DNA of 64,000 nucleotides from Chaetoceros tenuissimus. Lineage: Eukaryota; Bacillariophyta; Thalassiosirophyceae; Chaetocerotales; Chaetocerotaceae. The stretch is from the NCBI GenBank assembly GCA_021927905.1, contig BLLK01000040.1, positions 682,001 through 746,000 of the forward strand, read 5' to 3'. Every line of letters starts with the position of its first letter. Within the stretch, counting starts at the first letter, position 1. Positions 32,931 to 44,635 of this stretch are shown here, one piece after another. A program made the position numbers and the translations under genes. The notes under the pieces are model-generated. The model made no database searches and was not told where the DNA came from. It saw nothing but the letters and a program-made list of their open reading frames with translations.

Positions 32931-33735
32931 GAGATAGAATGACCAGGCTTCTTCTGTATTGCATCCAATCTCTGAGAACTATATTCAGCAGGCATTTGAT
33001 ATACTCTGGTAGGAACATACTTGCCTAGACATTGAACATAGAATAGGAACAACCCAACCTTATTATGGAGGAGGGTCCAAGTGCTAGATCTTTATGATAC
33101 TAGGGTGCATAAGTTGGTAAGCATGCTTGTGTTAGGTCCAACAACCTAGTCGAGATAATAGAACCTAAGCGTGAACACATTATTCTAAATACTGAAGCTC
33201 ATATAATTTCAATCAATGGTACTTGACAGGAGAGAGAAGAACATGATGTTTGAAGAAAGATCGAACAGGATATCATGCGATGAATAGCCCTTCTACCAAA
33301 GACAATACACAAGAGGAGGTTCAGAATGCTTTCTTCAATTTAAGCACAACAGACGGTCCAGATTTCAATTATTTATAGATTCATTCTATATGCAAAAAGA
33401 ATTGCAAACATCTTTTGAAAGACGTGATGACAAAGAGAAGTACTTTTGTTATGCATATTATGGAGGAAGATAGTATTGTCAATGATGGTATTATCCCATC
33501 ATCGATGAAGATATGGACAAGAGTGGTACTTTAATTAATATTGATATATTGAGAATGAGAGAGATGAAGGCAATGGCATAGTAAATTGGAATGCCAATAC
33601 AACACGTTCTGGAACGTCAAAGTAAAAAGTTAGCTGATACCATGAGAAGACTGACGAAATAATTTATAAAAGAGCACTCTTAGATTTATGGCACTTTATA
33701 TTCATTTGATTTTCATTTGAGAACAGACTTCCGTG
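32931..33735. other. No gene seen
   Basis: AT-rich sequence without a convincing frame; possibly eroded mobile-element DNA. Confidence 0.4.
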
Positions 33736-33945
33736 TAGAAAGTTACTTCCTCATGCCTCATCATTTACTTCATCATCGACTACACCGTTGGGGTTTGCGT
33801 CAAAAGAATTGCCTTCTTGTCTTGGAGATAGAGTGGAAGTAATATTTCAATATTTCCTTCCATGTAGAAAGTTACTTCCTCATGCATCATCATTTACTTC
33901 ATCATTGACTACACCGTTGGGGTTTGCATCAAAAGAATTGCCTAA
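33736..33945. repeat. Two-copy tandem repeat of about 128 bp
   Basis: TGTAGAAAGTTACTTCCTCATGC...ACACCGTTGGGGTTTGC...AAAGAATTGCCT occurs at 33736-33817 and again near 33863-33943, with a few differences between the copies. Confidence 0.75.
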
Positions 33946-34710
33946 ATTGGTCAATACCTTGGTTTGCTGCAAGTTTGAGACGTTTTTGATAAATATTTTG
34001 TATTACAGGCGCTGGTGTTGGTTCTCCAGTATCATGCATATTAGAATTTCAACTTTCACCTTTTTCTTGCAAGTTCGGCATTCTTCTTGTTAATCCTTCC
34101 TTCTACCATCGGAAGGTCTAGCAATTTTTGTGAAGTAAACACTTTGCTGATCAATCTTGTAGTGTTGGTAAGTGCCTCCACTCTAACCAAATTGAACACT
34201 TGAAGTAAGGGATTAGTGAATCAATGTATTGAATCCTTTTTTTGATATGGTACGGCTGGTTGGGTCTGTAGAATAAGGCAAAATAAATGAATTGATGAAC
34301 CTAGGAAATATTCTTGAATAACACAGATAGTATTTACCTTAAATCAGGGATAAAAAGGGAGAATAGATATGCATAAAGTCATCAACGCAGCATTAAAGCA
34401 TTTAAGAAGTGTATCTCATTGTTTTTCCTCCAGGGACTCAGTTCACACTGTTTTTCCCTTGAAAGGATACACAAATCTGAGCTCCCTCTAGTCATTCAGT
34501 CTAGACTCTATTGCAGAATTGGTATTCTCAGTGGCAGGCATGAATTGGAAATTTTCAGGTGAATTATTGGAATATTTCATTATTTGTAGTTCTGTTATGA
34601 AACAAAGTGTGGTGATGAAAATGTTGATGAAGTGGCGGGCTCAAATTTCACATATGAATGCATCAATTTTTGTTGATGAGTTGGGAGATCCTTTGAATAC
34701 ATAGTTCTAG
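33946..34710. other. No supported gene
   Basis: The stretch holds only a short frame at about 34519-34704 (61 codons, ending FVDELGDPLNT), which may be the end of a decayed transposase but matches nothing I can name. Confidence 0.35.
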
Positions 34711-36314
34711 AAATCTCAGATTTCCTGGCAACGCTGCTCCCTAGCCTTGAAAGAGCTTTGTCAGTATTGATGACGTAGGATGGTTTCTTGGAGATTGTTG
34801 TGTGACATCACTATGATGTCAAGAAGTTGTAGAATGACGACAGCATTGGCATCATGAGCAGCCAAAGGGTGGGTGGGTGCAGACTCAAGAAAAACACAGA
34901 AAGGCTGCAAACTTGGAGGAGTTGATCTACTTCTTGCAATCAAAAGAAAGTGAGATCTAGGTGATGTTGCCTCTTCTGCTGTGGTGCACTGAAGGTGCTG
35001 CTCCAGTCTGCTTGTACCTGAAGGCTATACCACACAAACACTCCTGGGAAACAAATGCTTCCCATTCCATGCTTGCGTGGCAATGAGGGGATCTGAGGCT
35101 CTGTTGGCTACAGTCTCTGGCTAGCTAACAAAATCTCAGATTTCCTCGCGACGCTGCTCCCTAGCCTTGAAAGAGCTTTGTCAGTATTGATGACGTAGGA
35201 TGGTTTCTTGGAGATTGTTGTGTGACGTCACTATGATGTCAAGAAGTTGTAGAATGACGACAGCATTGGCATCATGAGCAGCCAAAGGGTGGGTGGGTGC
35301 AGACTCAAGAAAAACACAGAAAGGCTGCAAACTTGGAGGAGTTGATCTACTTCTTGCAATCAAAAGAAAGTGAGATCTAGGTGATGTTGCCTCTTTTGCT
35401 GTGGTGCACTGAAGGTGCTGCTCCAGTCTGCTTGTACCTGAAGGCTATACCACACAAACACTCCTGGGAAACAAATGCTTCCCATTCCATGCTTGCGTGG
35501 CAATGAGGGGATCTGAGGCTCTGTTGGCTACAGTCTCTGGCTAGCTAACAAAATCTCAGATTTCCTTGCGACGCTGCTCCCTAGCCTTGAAAGAGCTTTG
35601 TCAGTATTGATGACGTAGGATGGTTTCTTGGAGATTGTTGTGTGACGTCACTATGATGTCAAGAAGTTGTAGAATGACGACAGCATTGGCATCATGAGTA
35701 GCCAAAGGGTGGGGGGTGCAGACTCAAGAAAAACACAGAAAGGCTGCAAACTTGGAGGAGTTGATCTACTTCTTGCAATCAAAAGAAAGTGAGATCTAGG
35801 TGATGTTGCCTCTTCTGCTGTGGTGCACTGAAGGTGCTGCTCCAGTCTGCTTGTACCTGAAGGCTATACCACACAAACACTCCTGGGAAACAAATGCTTC
35901 CCATTCCATGCTTGCGTGGCAATGAGGGGATCTGAGGCTCTGTTGGCTACAGTCTCTGGCTAGCTAACAAAATCTCAGATTTCCTGGCAACGCTGCTCCC
36001 TAGCCTTGAAAGAGCTTTGTCAGTATTGATGACGTAGGATGGTTTCTTGGAGATTGTTGTGTGACATCACTATGATGTCAAGAAGTTGTAGAATGACAAC
36101 AGCATTGGCATCATGAGCAGCCAAAGGGTGGGTGGGTGCAGACTCAAGAAAAACACAGAAAGGCTGCAAACTTGGAGGAGTTGATCTACTTCTTGCAATC
36201 AAAAGAAAGTGAGATCTAGGTGATGCTGCCTCTTCTGCTGTGGTGCACTGAAGGTGCTGCTCCAGTCTGCTTGTACCTGAAGGCTATACCACACAAACAC
36301 TCCTGGGAAACAAA
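34711..36314. repeat. Tandem array of a 420-bp unit, 3.8 copies
   Basis: Units begin AAATCTCAGATTTCC at 34711, 35131, 35551 and 35970, so the periods are 420, 420 and 419. The last copy stops at about 36314. Copies differ at only a few bases. Each carries the same minus-strand frame of about 60 codons with HPLAAHDANAVVILQLL. The final 75 bp of the unit also occurs alone at 46953-47027. Confidence 0.95.
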
Positions 36315-36323
36315 TAATGCTTC

Positions 36324-36550
36324 TGCCTAAGATATCTAAGTGGGTAAGTTAATTGTGATTAGATTAGCTATTTAAAAAGAGTTCGTTGGCTTCTCGACAG
36401 AGAGCACAATGAAATCATCAACAAGACTCTATCGCTGAAGGGGCTATTGTAGCATAAGAATATAGCCTAGATCGTGGCATGATCAGGTCATTTAGCTGAT
36501 TATAAATATCCATATCAGAGTATCTACGGCAGGGTCCTCCACAATCTGTG
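36324..36550 (+). repeat. Dispersed repeat block, copy 1
   Basis: The block starts with CCTAAGATATCTAAGTGGGTAAG-like sequence and ends near TATCTACGGCAG. It matches 46735-46952 closely and 55338-55482 (minus strand) more distantly, so it is part of a dispersed element, possibly copia-related. Confidence 0.7.
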
Positions 36551-36556
36551 CAGTGA

Positions 36557-38215
36557 CCACAAAAGCTCTGCTGCAATTTCAAAATTAGTTGATATTGTTT
36601 TGCCAAGACAAGTATTGTATGACAATGGCTCTGAATTCAAGAGAGACTTTCAACCATTGCTCAAAGACTTCACAATCAAACCCTTTTCACTTTTTGATTC
36701 AAGATTCTCACTAAATCTTCCAATCCAGTTAGTTTTTTCATGGATTTGATTTGATTCACTACTAGTATTACCTGTTGTTGAGCCAGCATTTTTGTTAGAT
36801 CCCTCAAAGACCTCTTGGAGACTGCCTTCACTATCAATAGAGGAAAAGAAAAACAATGATCATCATCCAAAGTGAATGAACATCCTTCTCCTCTGTGTTC
36901 TTCTTGATATTTGCAAACAGAAAGGAACCTTAACTGGGCTGTTGGAACATAAAGAGCTTCAGACTGACACAGTAGAGACTTGTTTAGATTTTGAGAAATA
37001 TACTACAAATTCATAATAGATACCAATAGAAAAACAAAAAATCACTACAGTATTAATTTTAAAATATTGTCTAATATTGACTACTTTAATATCTTTCCCG
37101 TAATCTACGTCTTGTTGCCAAATAATCAAACATGTCTCCATGGCCACGATTTGCAGCTGATTCCATGCATTCTGATATGTTAGGAATTGGTCGAATATCT
37201 TCTTCCAAATACTTCACAATGTCTAAACGCCCCAATTCACATGGCGAATTTACGAGATTTGTGTATTCAAATTCTTCCATTTGATATGCAATTTCAGTGT
37301 TTATGATACATTTCATTACATCAATCCCTTTTTCTCTTCTGGAACAACAACATCTCGTTGCAATCGTTCGAGGGTCGTATGGGTCATTCTCTTGAAATAT
37401 ATTGTCTAGTAATATCTTTATGATCTCATCATAATCGCTGTCATAAACTCTTTCGATGGCTGCACTAATAATTCTGGTCACCACAGGGTGGTAAGAATGT
37501 AATGTCAAGGAATCTTTTTTTTTTGCTACGCTCACAATGTATCGAATGGTTTCAGCATTGGCTGTAACTGGTGAACGCAAAACATCCCAAAGAGACTTCT
37601 TATTGAAATTGATCTGTAAATTCTCGTGTAGATAAGTCATCATTTCCAAATTACAGCATGAGTAAGATAAGTGAATATCTCTTTTGTGTACTTTGTAATT
37701 CCATTCTTTTTCATGTATGATCCAATTTAGAATCTCCACAGCGTTTTTCTTGATGGCTCTTATTCCGAGACGAAATTGCCAATCATCTTTTAATTTCAAT
37801 CGCCGAATTATTCGTTGAAATACATAAAGACTGTCACATTTCAATATTTGTTCAATTGTTATTCCAACTTTTGGTCTAAGGTTTTCCTCAGGAATATTAA
37901 TGGTCAATTTTGTAAGTTTCCATGAAAACAAATATGAAGAAGGATGTGTCTTTAAAAAGTCTGTAGGCATTGATTCGCTTAAACATGCATAGAAGTCTTT
38001 ACAAACAGATGCAATGAACAAGAAGTGACCAGGACCTACAAATGAAAAAATATTTTGAATTAAGTCCTTGGCAATCAAATTGAATGGGTTGAAGTTAGAG
38101 GCTTCCTTTTTTTTGTTTTGAATTAAAGTAGTAGTCATCCTTCATATCTCGTTTGTTTCAATGGAAGAAAGTATCTCTCCCAATTTTATCAAAACAGAAT
38201 CGCCCTAGTTCACAA
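36557..38215. repeat. Segmental duplication, copy A (1.66 kb)
   Basis: The segment matches 49476-51130 in the same orientation, about 12.91 kb apart, with few differences. It contains the end of a gypsy integrase fragment (about 36557-36690, plus strand) and the complete minus-strand gene at 37086-38138. Confidence 0.9.
37086..38138 (-). CDS. F-box-like/ankyrin-like stramenopile protein
   Basis: The protein has 350 residues and starts at the ATG at 38138. The N-terminus (about residues 20-60) reads NLIAKDLIQNIFSFVGPGHF followed by FIASVCKDFYACL, an F-box-like helical start in which the 'VGPGHF' step is typical of an expanded stramenopile family. The rest is a string of 25-35-residue helical repeats of the degenerate ankyrin kind (AVEILNWIIHEKEW, CNLEMMTYLHENL, LGRLDIVKYLEE, RGHGDMFDYLATRR). 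The role is unknown; such proteins may act as adaptors, but that is inference. The frame is intact, whereas its paralogue near 50.5 kb is broken. It lies in a duplicated segment together with a gypsy fragment, which suggests it was copied during mobile-element-driven rearrangement. Confidence 0.7.
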   Translation of the reverse strand: MTTTLIQNKKKEASNFNPFNLIAKDLIQNIFSFVGPGHFLFIASVCKDFYACLSESMPTDFLKTHPSSYLFSWKLTKLTINIPEENLRPKVGITIEQILKCDSLYVFQRIIRRLKLKDDWQFRLGIRAIKKNAVEILNWIIHEKEWNYKVHKRDIHLSYSCCNLEMMTYLHENLQINFNKKSLWDVLRSPVTANAETIRYIVSVAKKKDSLTLHSYHPVVTRIISAAIERVYDSDYDEIIKILLDNIFQENDPYDPRTIATRCCCSRREKGIDVMKCIINTEIAYQMEEFEYTNLVNSPCELGRLDIVKYLEEDIRPIPNISECMESAANRGHGDMFDYLATRRRLRERY

Positions 38216-38289
38216 ATAGTTTTAAATTTGCCTCACGACAACATTCGTCATCAGTAAGAATAACGGTTATAAACCAGTATTCCATCTAC

Positions 38290-39430
38290 TTATGTATGTA
38301 AGGCAAATTTTTTGTAAAACAAAATTCTGCACAATACAAGAATATACCACTTTAGTACCAAGGAAGCACCGGAATCAAAAATAATAGGTTCACCAGAGTC
38401 TGAAATTTTGAACTGATAGACACTTTGAAAGCGAAATTCACTTCGACATTGTTGAATAGAGCTAGCATCAATGTAACCTGGAACGATGAAAGAAGTCATA
38501 GGACGGTAAAAAGTCGATGTAGTAAATCCAAAAAGTTTAGAAGCTAAAGAGGATTCATTACCAATAGTAAAATCCAAAAGCTCTGGGTGATTTGTACTCA
38601 TTTCCTCCCAAATATTTGGAAGAGCAGAAAGATGAAGATATTTCCAATACGGAAAGTAAGCAGTACCTTCACTCTCCCAGTCATCAGCAGGCTTCTCTTC
38701 AACCTTCTTGCAAACATACTTGCGATGGAAGGATCTTCTGAAGAAAGCAAGCCTAGGTCCACGAACTTTTCTATATTTCATTTTCTTTGGTTTGGAACGA
38801 TAACGGTGGAAAATAAAGAGACATTACACAATTCAGCAGCTGCCAGGCCTATACCTTTGATGAAACTGATCCATAGAATTAACCAGTAAAGATAAGCAAA
38901 GCTTGACAAGTAGAAAACTCTAGACCCATTAATGAAGTATCCAAGTGAATAGCATCCAATTGAAGTAAGCAAAGGTAACAGGCAAAGAATTAGAGGAATT
39001 TGAACTTCATAATCCTCCCAAGAATCTTCTCCAATAGCATAGTACAGATTGTAGATTGTATAAATAATGGACAACCACGTACAGACCGAATCAAAATAAG
39101 TAGTAACCACTGGCTTGAAGAGACAGAAAGTAAAAGCAAAGCACAGTAGCTGTATTTCAAACATAGCTCCCAGACTCTCCCTGTCTGGACCAAGGACTTT
39201 AAAATACACTTGTTATGTGAAATAAAGGCTATATCTAAACCAAGTGAATCTAGACAGCCTAAGAAAAAATTGCACCAGGAATGATACAAGTAGCAATGGT
39301 AACATGATTGCCATTTGGATTGGTATCAGTAGCACCTGCAGTATTAGCCGTATCACCATTGGAAGAAGAAGACTGATTGGAAGAATCATTTCCACCATTT
39401 CCTCCTCTTCCAGAAGGAATCTTCTCCCAT
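38290..39430 (-). mobile_element. CoDi-like copia fragment: Gag tail, membrane region, protease start (fossil)
   Basis: Reading on the minus strand, the parts are: a Gly/Asn/Ser-rich Gag-like tail (about 39430-39280); a strongly hydrophobic region with several likely membrane helices (about 39200-38790); a basic stretch (KYRKVRGPRLAFFRRSFHRK); and the beginning of an aspartic protease with FDSGAS (near 38370). The order matches the region between Gag and protease in the copia elements at 22.8 and 57.4 kb. The fragment abuts a gypsy fossil and is a broken remnant. Confidence 0.55.
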
Positions 39431-39479
39431 TTGCCAAGTTGTCCATTCCATTTACATCTACTTCTTTAATTTCACCACC

Positions 39480-42445
39480 AGGCTGTATCTGCTTAGCTGT
39501 TACTGAATATGGACCAATCAGGTCGACATGTACTGTCCTCCATGGTAGTAATTCCTTTATTGTTTTTGCAGGTATAATTCCATACTTGCGTTTATTTTTA
39601 TATTGTTGACAGACTTCACAAGTCTTTACGAAATCTTTGGCTTGATTGGAAAGTCCTTTCCAATAGCATGTTTCTTTTATTGTATTACCTAGACGATCTC
39701 CTCCAGGATGATTTAAGTAATGATGGTACCAATGAAGAGTACTCTCTCTTAAGGTCTCTGGAACATATACTTTGTTCTTATACATTATGAGCTCGACTCC
39801 ATCGAGTTCTTTAAGCTTGTATTCCAAATCTTTTTCGTCTAAAAGTTTCTTTCTTTTGGAATTTCTTTTCTTCAATTCCTTTTGTTGTTCTTCACAGAGT
39901 AACTTCTTCTCCAATGGGAAATCAGCTTGAATACTTCGTACTCGTCTGTTTGCAAATAATTCTTGTACTTTAGTGTCAGTGGACTCAATCTCGTCCTCCT
40001 CAACATTGTTGCTTTTCAAGCGACTAAGCGTATCAGCTACGATGTTGTCAACACCGGCAATATGTATAATATTAGGTCCAAATTCTTCGAGTAGGAGTCT
40101 CCATCGCATAACTCTTTGAGATTCACTCAAGGTTGCTTCATAAACTAAGTTCTTGTGATCTGAATAGACATTAATCTCATATCCAAACAGAATATTTCAA
40201 AATTGTTTCAATCATTCAACAATAGAGAGAAGTTCTTTCTTGGTCGTGGTATAATTTCGTTGTGATTTCGATAGTTGTCGACTAAAGAATGCAATAGGCT
40301 TTCCGTTTTGACTAATTACAGCACCAAGCTGTTTATCATATGTGTCTGTATGTATGTCGAATGGCTTACTCCAATCAGGGTAAGTTAAGAAAACTTCTTC
40401 TGTAACCATTTGTTTAAGTTGGATGAATGCTTCATCCATTTCTTCTGTCCAAGTAATTTTCATTTTACCTTTTTTACCAGCTGCAGCATTGATGAGTGGT
40501 GATAGGATATGAGAGTGTCTTCTCCACATATCTCTGTAGAATTGTATCATACCAATAAGAGATTTCATCTCTTTCGCTGTTTGAGGTTTATGAAGATCAA
40601 AGATCCCCTGTACTTTCTTTGGATCTGGTCTCAGTCTGTCCTTCGAAATTATGTAACCTAGATAAGGAATCTCCTGTAATCCAAAGCTGCATTTTGGAGC
40701 ATTGACTTTCAGTCCTGCATTTTCAAATCTCTGAAAGATCTCTTCCAGCTGTAATAAGTGTTCATCGAAAGTGCCTGTTCCAATGCAAAGAATGTCATCA
40801 ATGTAAGTGCATACACCTTCGATCTGATTCATGTACTATTTCAAGTACTCCTATTTTTACAAGTCTTTCTAACTCTTTCTTGAAAGTTTCTTTGTTAATC
40901 TTTGGAACTGGGTACCATCTGGAATTAACCACTTTTGCTCCTTCTTTTAATTGTATTTTGACTGGATCCGTTTTCCAACGTCCAAGTGTTCCATCGAACA
41001 ATGATTCAAATTTCTTTAAAGTTTTAAGGAGCTTCCGCTTCTGTTCTCTGTTTAAAGATGTAGCACTCTGTACAACCTCTTCTAAGTTTGCTTTCTCATA
41101 ATTTGAGTCCAAAATCTTTGTGACTCGTTCTGTTTCTTCTTGTGTAGCATTCGGCTCTACTGATCTGAGAAATGTAGCTCGCATTTCTTGTCTAGTTGGA
41201 TGTTTGGCTTCCCAGATATCACTGAAGCTCTTCATAGGAACTAACACGTCATTCCATTTGATTGTCTTATCCCTATGTCTTAAGTCGATTCCGAGTTTAT
41301 TCAGCAGATCTCTGCCAATGATCATGTCGTATCCAATCCCTTCCGGATTTGGATCAACATCAAATTCGTGATTAATTTTTGTTGCACCACCGAATTCATC
41401 GAAGGTTATCTGAAGTGGTATTCTTTTATTGCATGCTAGAGATCCTGCTCCAGTCATGTATTCTACATTTTGTTCAATCCCGAAATCTTCGAGGAAGTCT
41501 TGTACAATATCTCCTTTGACCATTGATCCAGAAGCGCCTTCATCAAATAGTATCAACATATTTGACTTTAATTCTTTTGGATTATAGACAGTCGCTAACG
41601 AGACTGCTGTAGCATCTCTTGGAGCTTCCAAGGGATTATATTTTGTTAGTTTATGTTTATTTAAACGTCTAGAAATCTTTCTATCAAATTTACTAGAAAA
41701 GGAAAACTTCTTTAAACTTTTCTTTATTTTAGTTACTCTACTTTTACTGACCTTTCTGGCTGGAAGGACATGGTCTGGAATTGATGTCGAATTGACTTGG
41801 TGTAATCAAGGATTAGTCTCCTCGTCATCATCACTGTCCAACTTCTTGATAAGCTTCGCAAGAAGGGCAGTTTGTTTCTCTTGAGTTGATGCCAAGGACT
41901 CAATGGTGTTGAGTTCCTTCTGGTTCCCCAACTTGCCTTGCTTCTCCCATGTTGCTTTCATGGTACAGTCTTCTGAATTGTGATTGTTGAAGAACTTACT
42001 CTTCGCTTTCTTGCACCACTTGCAAAACTTCTTATTGTCGTTATCGTTACGTCTTCCACACTTTCCTCCACCCTGCTGGTTAGAGTTGCCTCTTTTCTTG
42101 TTGATTTGTTTGTTCTTCTCAGCTTCTGCTTTCTTTTCATCCTGCTCAGCTCTGTCTTCAAGCTTGCAATCCGCCATTCCAGATACAAATGTGGCCTCAT
42201 CTATCTGGCGCCAGTCTTGTTCATAGTTACTACGCAGACTCTTCTGGTAATTTTTAGGCAATCCTTGGAAAATTGCTCTACGGATGCATCTGTCATCCAC
42301 TTCTTTCTTATCCTGGATTGTCCAGTCTGCTTCTGCATAAGTCTTACACTTTTTAAAGCTTGGAGGTTGCATCAGCTTAAGCCTCTCAGCGTACATCTTC
42401 ATTGTATAATCATATTCTTCCACCGACGCAGATGGAATCATTACT
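39480..42445 (-). mobile_element. Ty3/gypsy retrotransposon, partial (fossil)
   Basis: On the minus strand the parts run: Gag with a helical core and a Cys/His region (about 42440-41810); aspartic protease with FDEGAS (about 41540); RT with YIDDIL (about 41000-40600); RNase H ending in HIAGVDNIVADTLSRL (to about 40030); the HHCC zinc finger and the first part of the integrase core, WRTVHVDLIGPY (to about 39480). RT before integrase defines gypsy. It is broken, with several breaks, and both LTRs are missing. Confidence 0.85.
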
Positions 42446-42454
42446 CTTAGACAT

Positions 42455-42718
42455 ATTTCTACATTTAACAACCTTAGTGATATTCTAACCAAGGCATTGA
42501 AAGGATCTAAACTTCATAGACTTATCAAGGAACTATTGTTTTGTGCCATAGATTCTGGGGAGTGTGAGGATAAGGAACAAAGCAATCTAAGTCTCAATAA
42601 GAATGACAATGTACAGGTCATCAATCATGGTCAGTGAGTAATAAACTACCAAGCTTGATTGCACCAAATCATAATGAAGAGTTCTAACTTATCAAATTGA
42701 TTTAGTTTACACTTAGCA
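42455..42718 (+). mobile_element. Copia 3' end: last pol codons plus 156-bp LTR (fossil)
   Basis: Sequence up to 42562 reads like the C-terminus of a copia polyprotein (LSDILTKALKGSKLHRLIKE) and then a purine-rich stretch. A diverged LTR follows from TGTGAGG at 42563 to TTAGCA at 42718. It is related to the LTRs at 53284-53453 and 56591-56772. Confidence 0.6.
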
Positions 42719-44635
42719 AGAAGTGACAATGTCAGAACTAGTTTCACTGACTCATAAGCAAAGCTACATTATATTGTAGTTCATATTGAGAAGGAAAGTA
42801 CTGGAGGATATGTCCATACTACCTCTTCAACAGTGCAAGGATCGAAAGATATGCCAAACTAGGATATCCTACATCAGTCCTCTGTAGAACTCTCATATAT
42901 GCCTCGTACACAAACAGTCTTTGTGAGAAAGAACAATTTTGCTATGAAGTGTTGATTTATAGCTAATTGCTATTTTCCGGTTTTATGAGTATTATACAAA
43001 TTGGGATAATTTACTATTTCTGCTATCTATTTTTTAAAGATAAAAAATACTGTCCCACTGTATTCCTTTTTTCCACCATTTAACATGAGTAAAATCATCA
43101 AACTCTCCTTTGTTCACTATAGAAATAACATTTTCAGCTGTCATAAAAAGCTGATCTTTTTGTGAAAAGAAGGAATTTCCACATTGACGATATTGATCAA
43201 TTCCAATTGTATCTGAAAATTCTTCCATGACAGGGATGCAACCATATTCTACAAACTCTGTAAGGCGATGATATTCCCCCCCGGCCATATCAGAGTAAGA
43301 ATATACTATGAGACACACTTTTGCGTTTTCATATGCTTCTGCCATAAAAGACAAATCTCTAGGGCGAGTTTTCTGCATTACCAAAATGCTCGAATTTGGG
43401 TGCAAAGCCTTGTACTTGTCTGATTCTTCCAAAAGATATTCTCGTCTTTTTGTTATTGCACCAAAAAAACAATATCATGCATTCGTTGACTGAGAGGTTT
43501 TAAGTTATGCATAGAATCTCTTTTTGGCAGCCGACTTGGAAATTGATGCATAATTGGAAGCAAAACAATTGAGTCTCCCCATTTTTTCTCTTCTTTCAAA
43601 TACCGAAAATTATGATCTGAAAATTGTCATCAATCATGGTCAGTGAGTAATAAACTACCAAGCTTGATTGCACCAAATCATAATGAAGAGTTCTAACTTA
43701 TCAAATTGATTTAGTTTACACTTAGCAAGAAGTGACAATGTCAGAACTAGTTTCACTGACTCATAAGCAAAGCTACATTATATTGTAGTTCATATTGAGA
43801 AGGAAAGTACTGGAGGATATGTCCATACTACCTCTTCAACAGTGCAAGGATCGAAAGATATGCCAAACTAGGATATCCTACATCAGTCCTCTGTAGAACT
43901 CTCATATATGCCTCGTACACAAACAGTCTTTGTGAGAAAGAACAATTTTGCTATGAAGTGTTGATTTATAGCTAATTGCTATTTTCCGGTTTTATGAGTA
44001 TTATACAAATTGGGATAATTTACTATTTCTGCTATCTATTTTTTAAAGATAAAAAATACTGTCCCACTGTATTCCTTTTTTCCACCATTTAACATGAGTA
44101 AAATCATCAAACTCTCCTTTGTTCACTAAAGAAATAACATTTTCAGCTGTCATAAAAAGCTGATCTTTTTGTGAAAAGAAGGAATTTCCACATTGACGAT
44201 ATTGATCAATTCCAATTGTATCTGAAAATTCTTCCATGACAGGGATGCAACCATATTCTACAAACTCTGTAAGGCGATGATATTCCCCCCCGGCCATATC
44301 AGAGTAAGAATGTACTATGAGACACACTTTTGCGTTTTCATATGCTTCTGCCATAAAAGACAAATCTCTAGGGCGAGTTTTCTGCATTACCAAAATGCTC
44401 GAATTTGGGTGCAAAGCCTTGTACTTGTCTGATTCTTCCAAAAGATATTCTCGTCTTTTTGTTATTGCACCAAAAAAACAATATCATGCATTCGTTGACT
44501 GAGAGGTTTTAAGTTATGCATAGAATCTCTTTTTGGCAGCCGACTTGGAAATTGATGCATAATTGGAAGCAAAACAATTGAGTCTCCCCATTTTTTCTCT
44601 TCTTTCAAATACCGAAAATTATGATCTGAAAATTC
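42618..44635. repeat. 1,009-bp tandem duplication, two copies
   Basis: 42618-43626 and 43627-44635 are nearly identical; the few differences seen include TATAG/TAAAG near 43125 and GAATATACT/GAATGTACT near 43302. The unit includes the 3' part of the copia LTR, a copia gag scrap with an IEKESTGG-like stretch, and the 3' part of a glycosyltransferase-like gene. Confidence 0.95.
43034..43622 (-). pseudogene. Truncated tandem copy of the glycosyltransferase-like gene
   Basis: This holds only about the last 195 codons of the gene at 44043-45164, copied by the 1,009-bp tandem duplication, without promoter or N-terminus. It carries the same 7-nt homopolymer frame change as the longer copy. Confidence 0.75.

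Noticed and set aside
34761-34943. Repeated 60-codon peptide of the 420-bp array as a DEDDh exonuclease fragment
   Set aside because: HPLAAHDANAVV recalls the Exo III motif, but the His-Asp spacing is off by one and no other exonuclease motif is present.
36650-36870. Minus-strand 64-68 codon frames, also at 49565-49785
   Set aside because: They are short, overlap each other and the gypsy scrap, and are duplicated only because the segment is duplicated.
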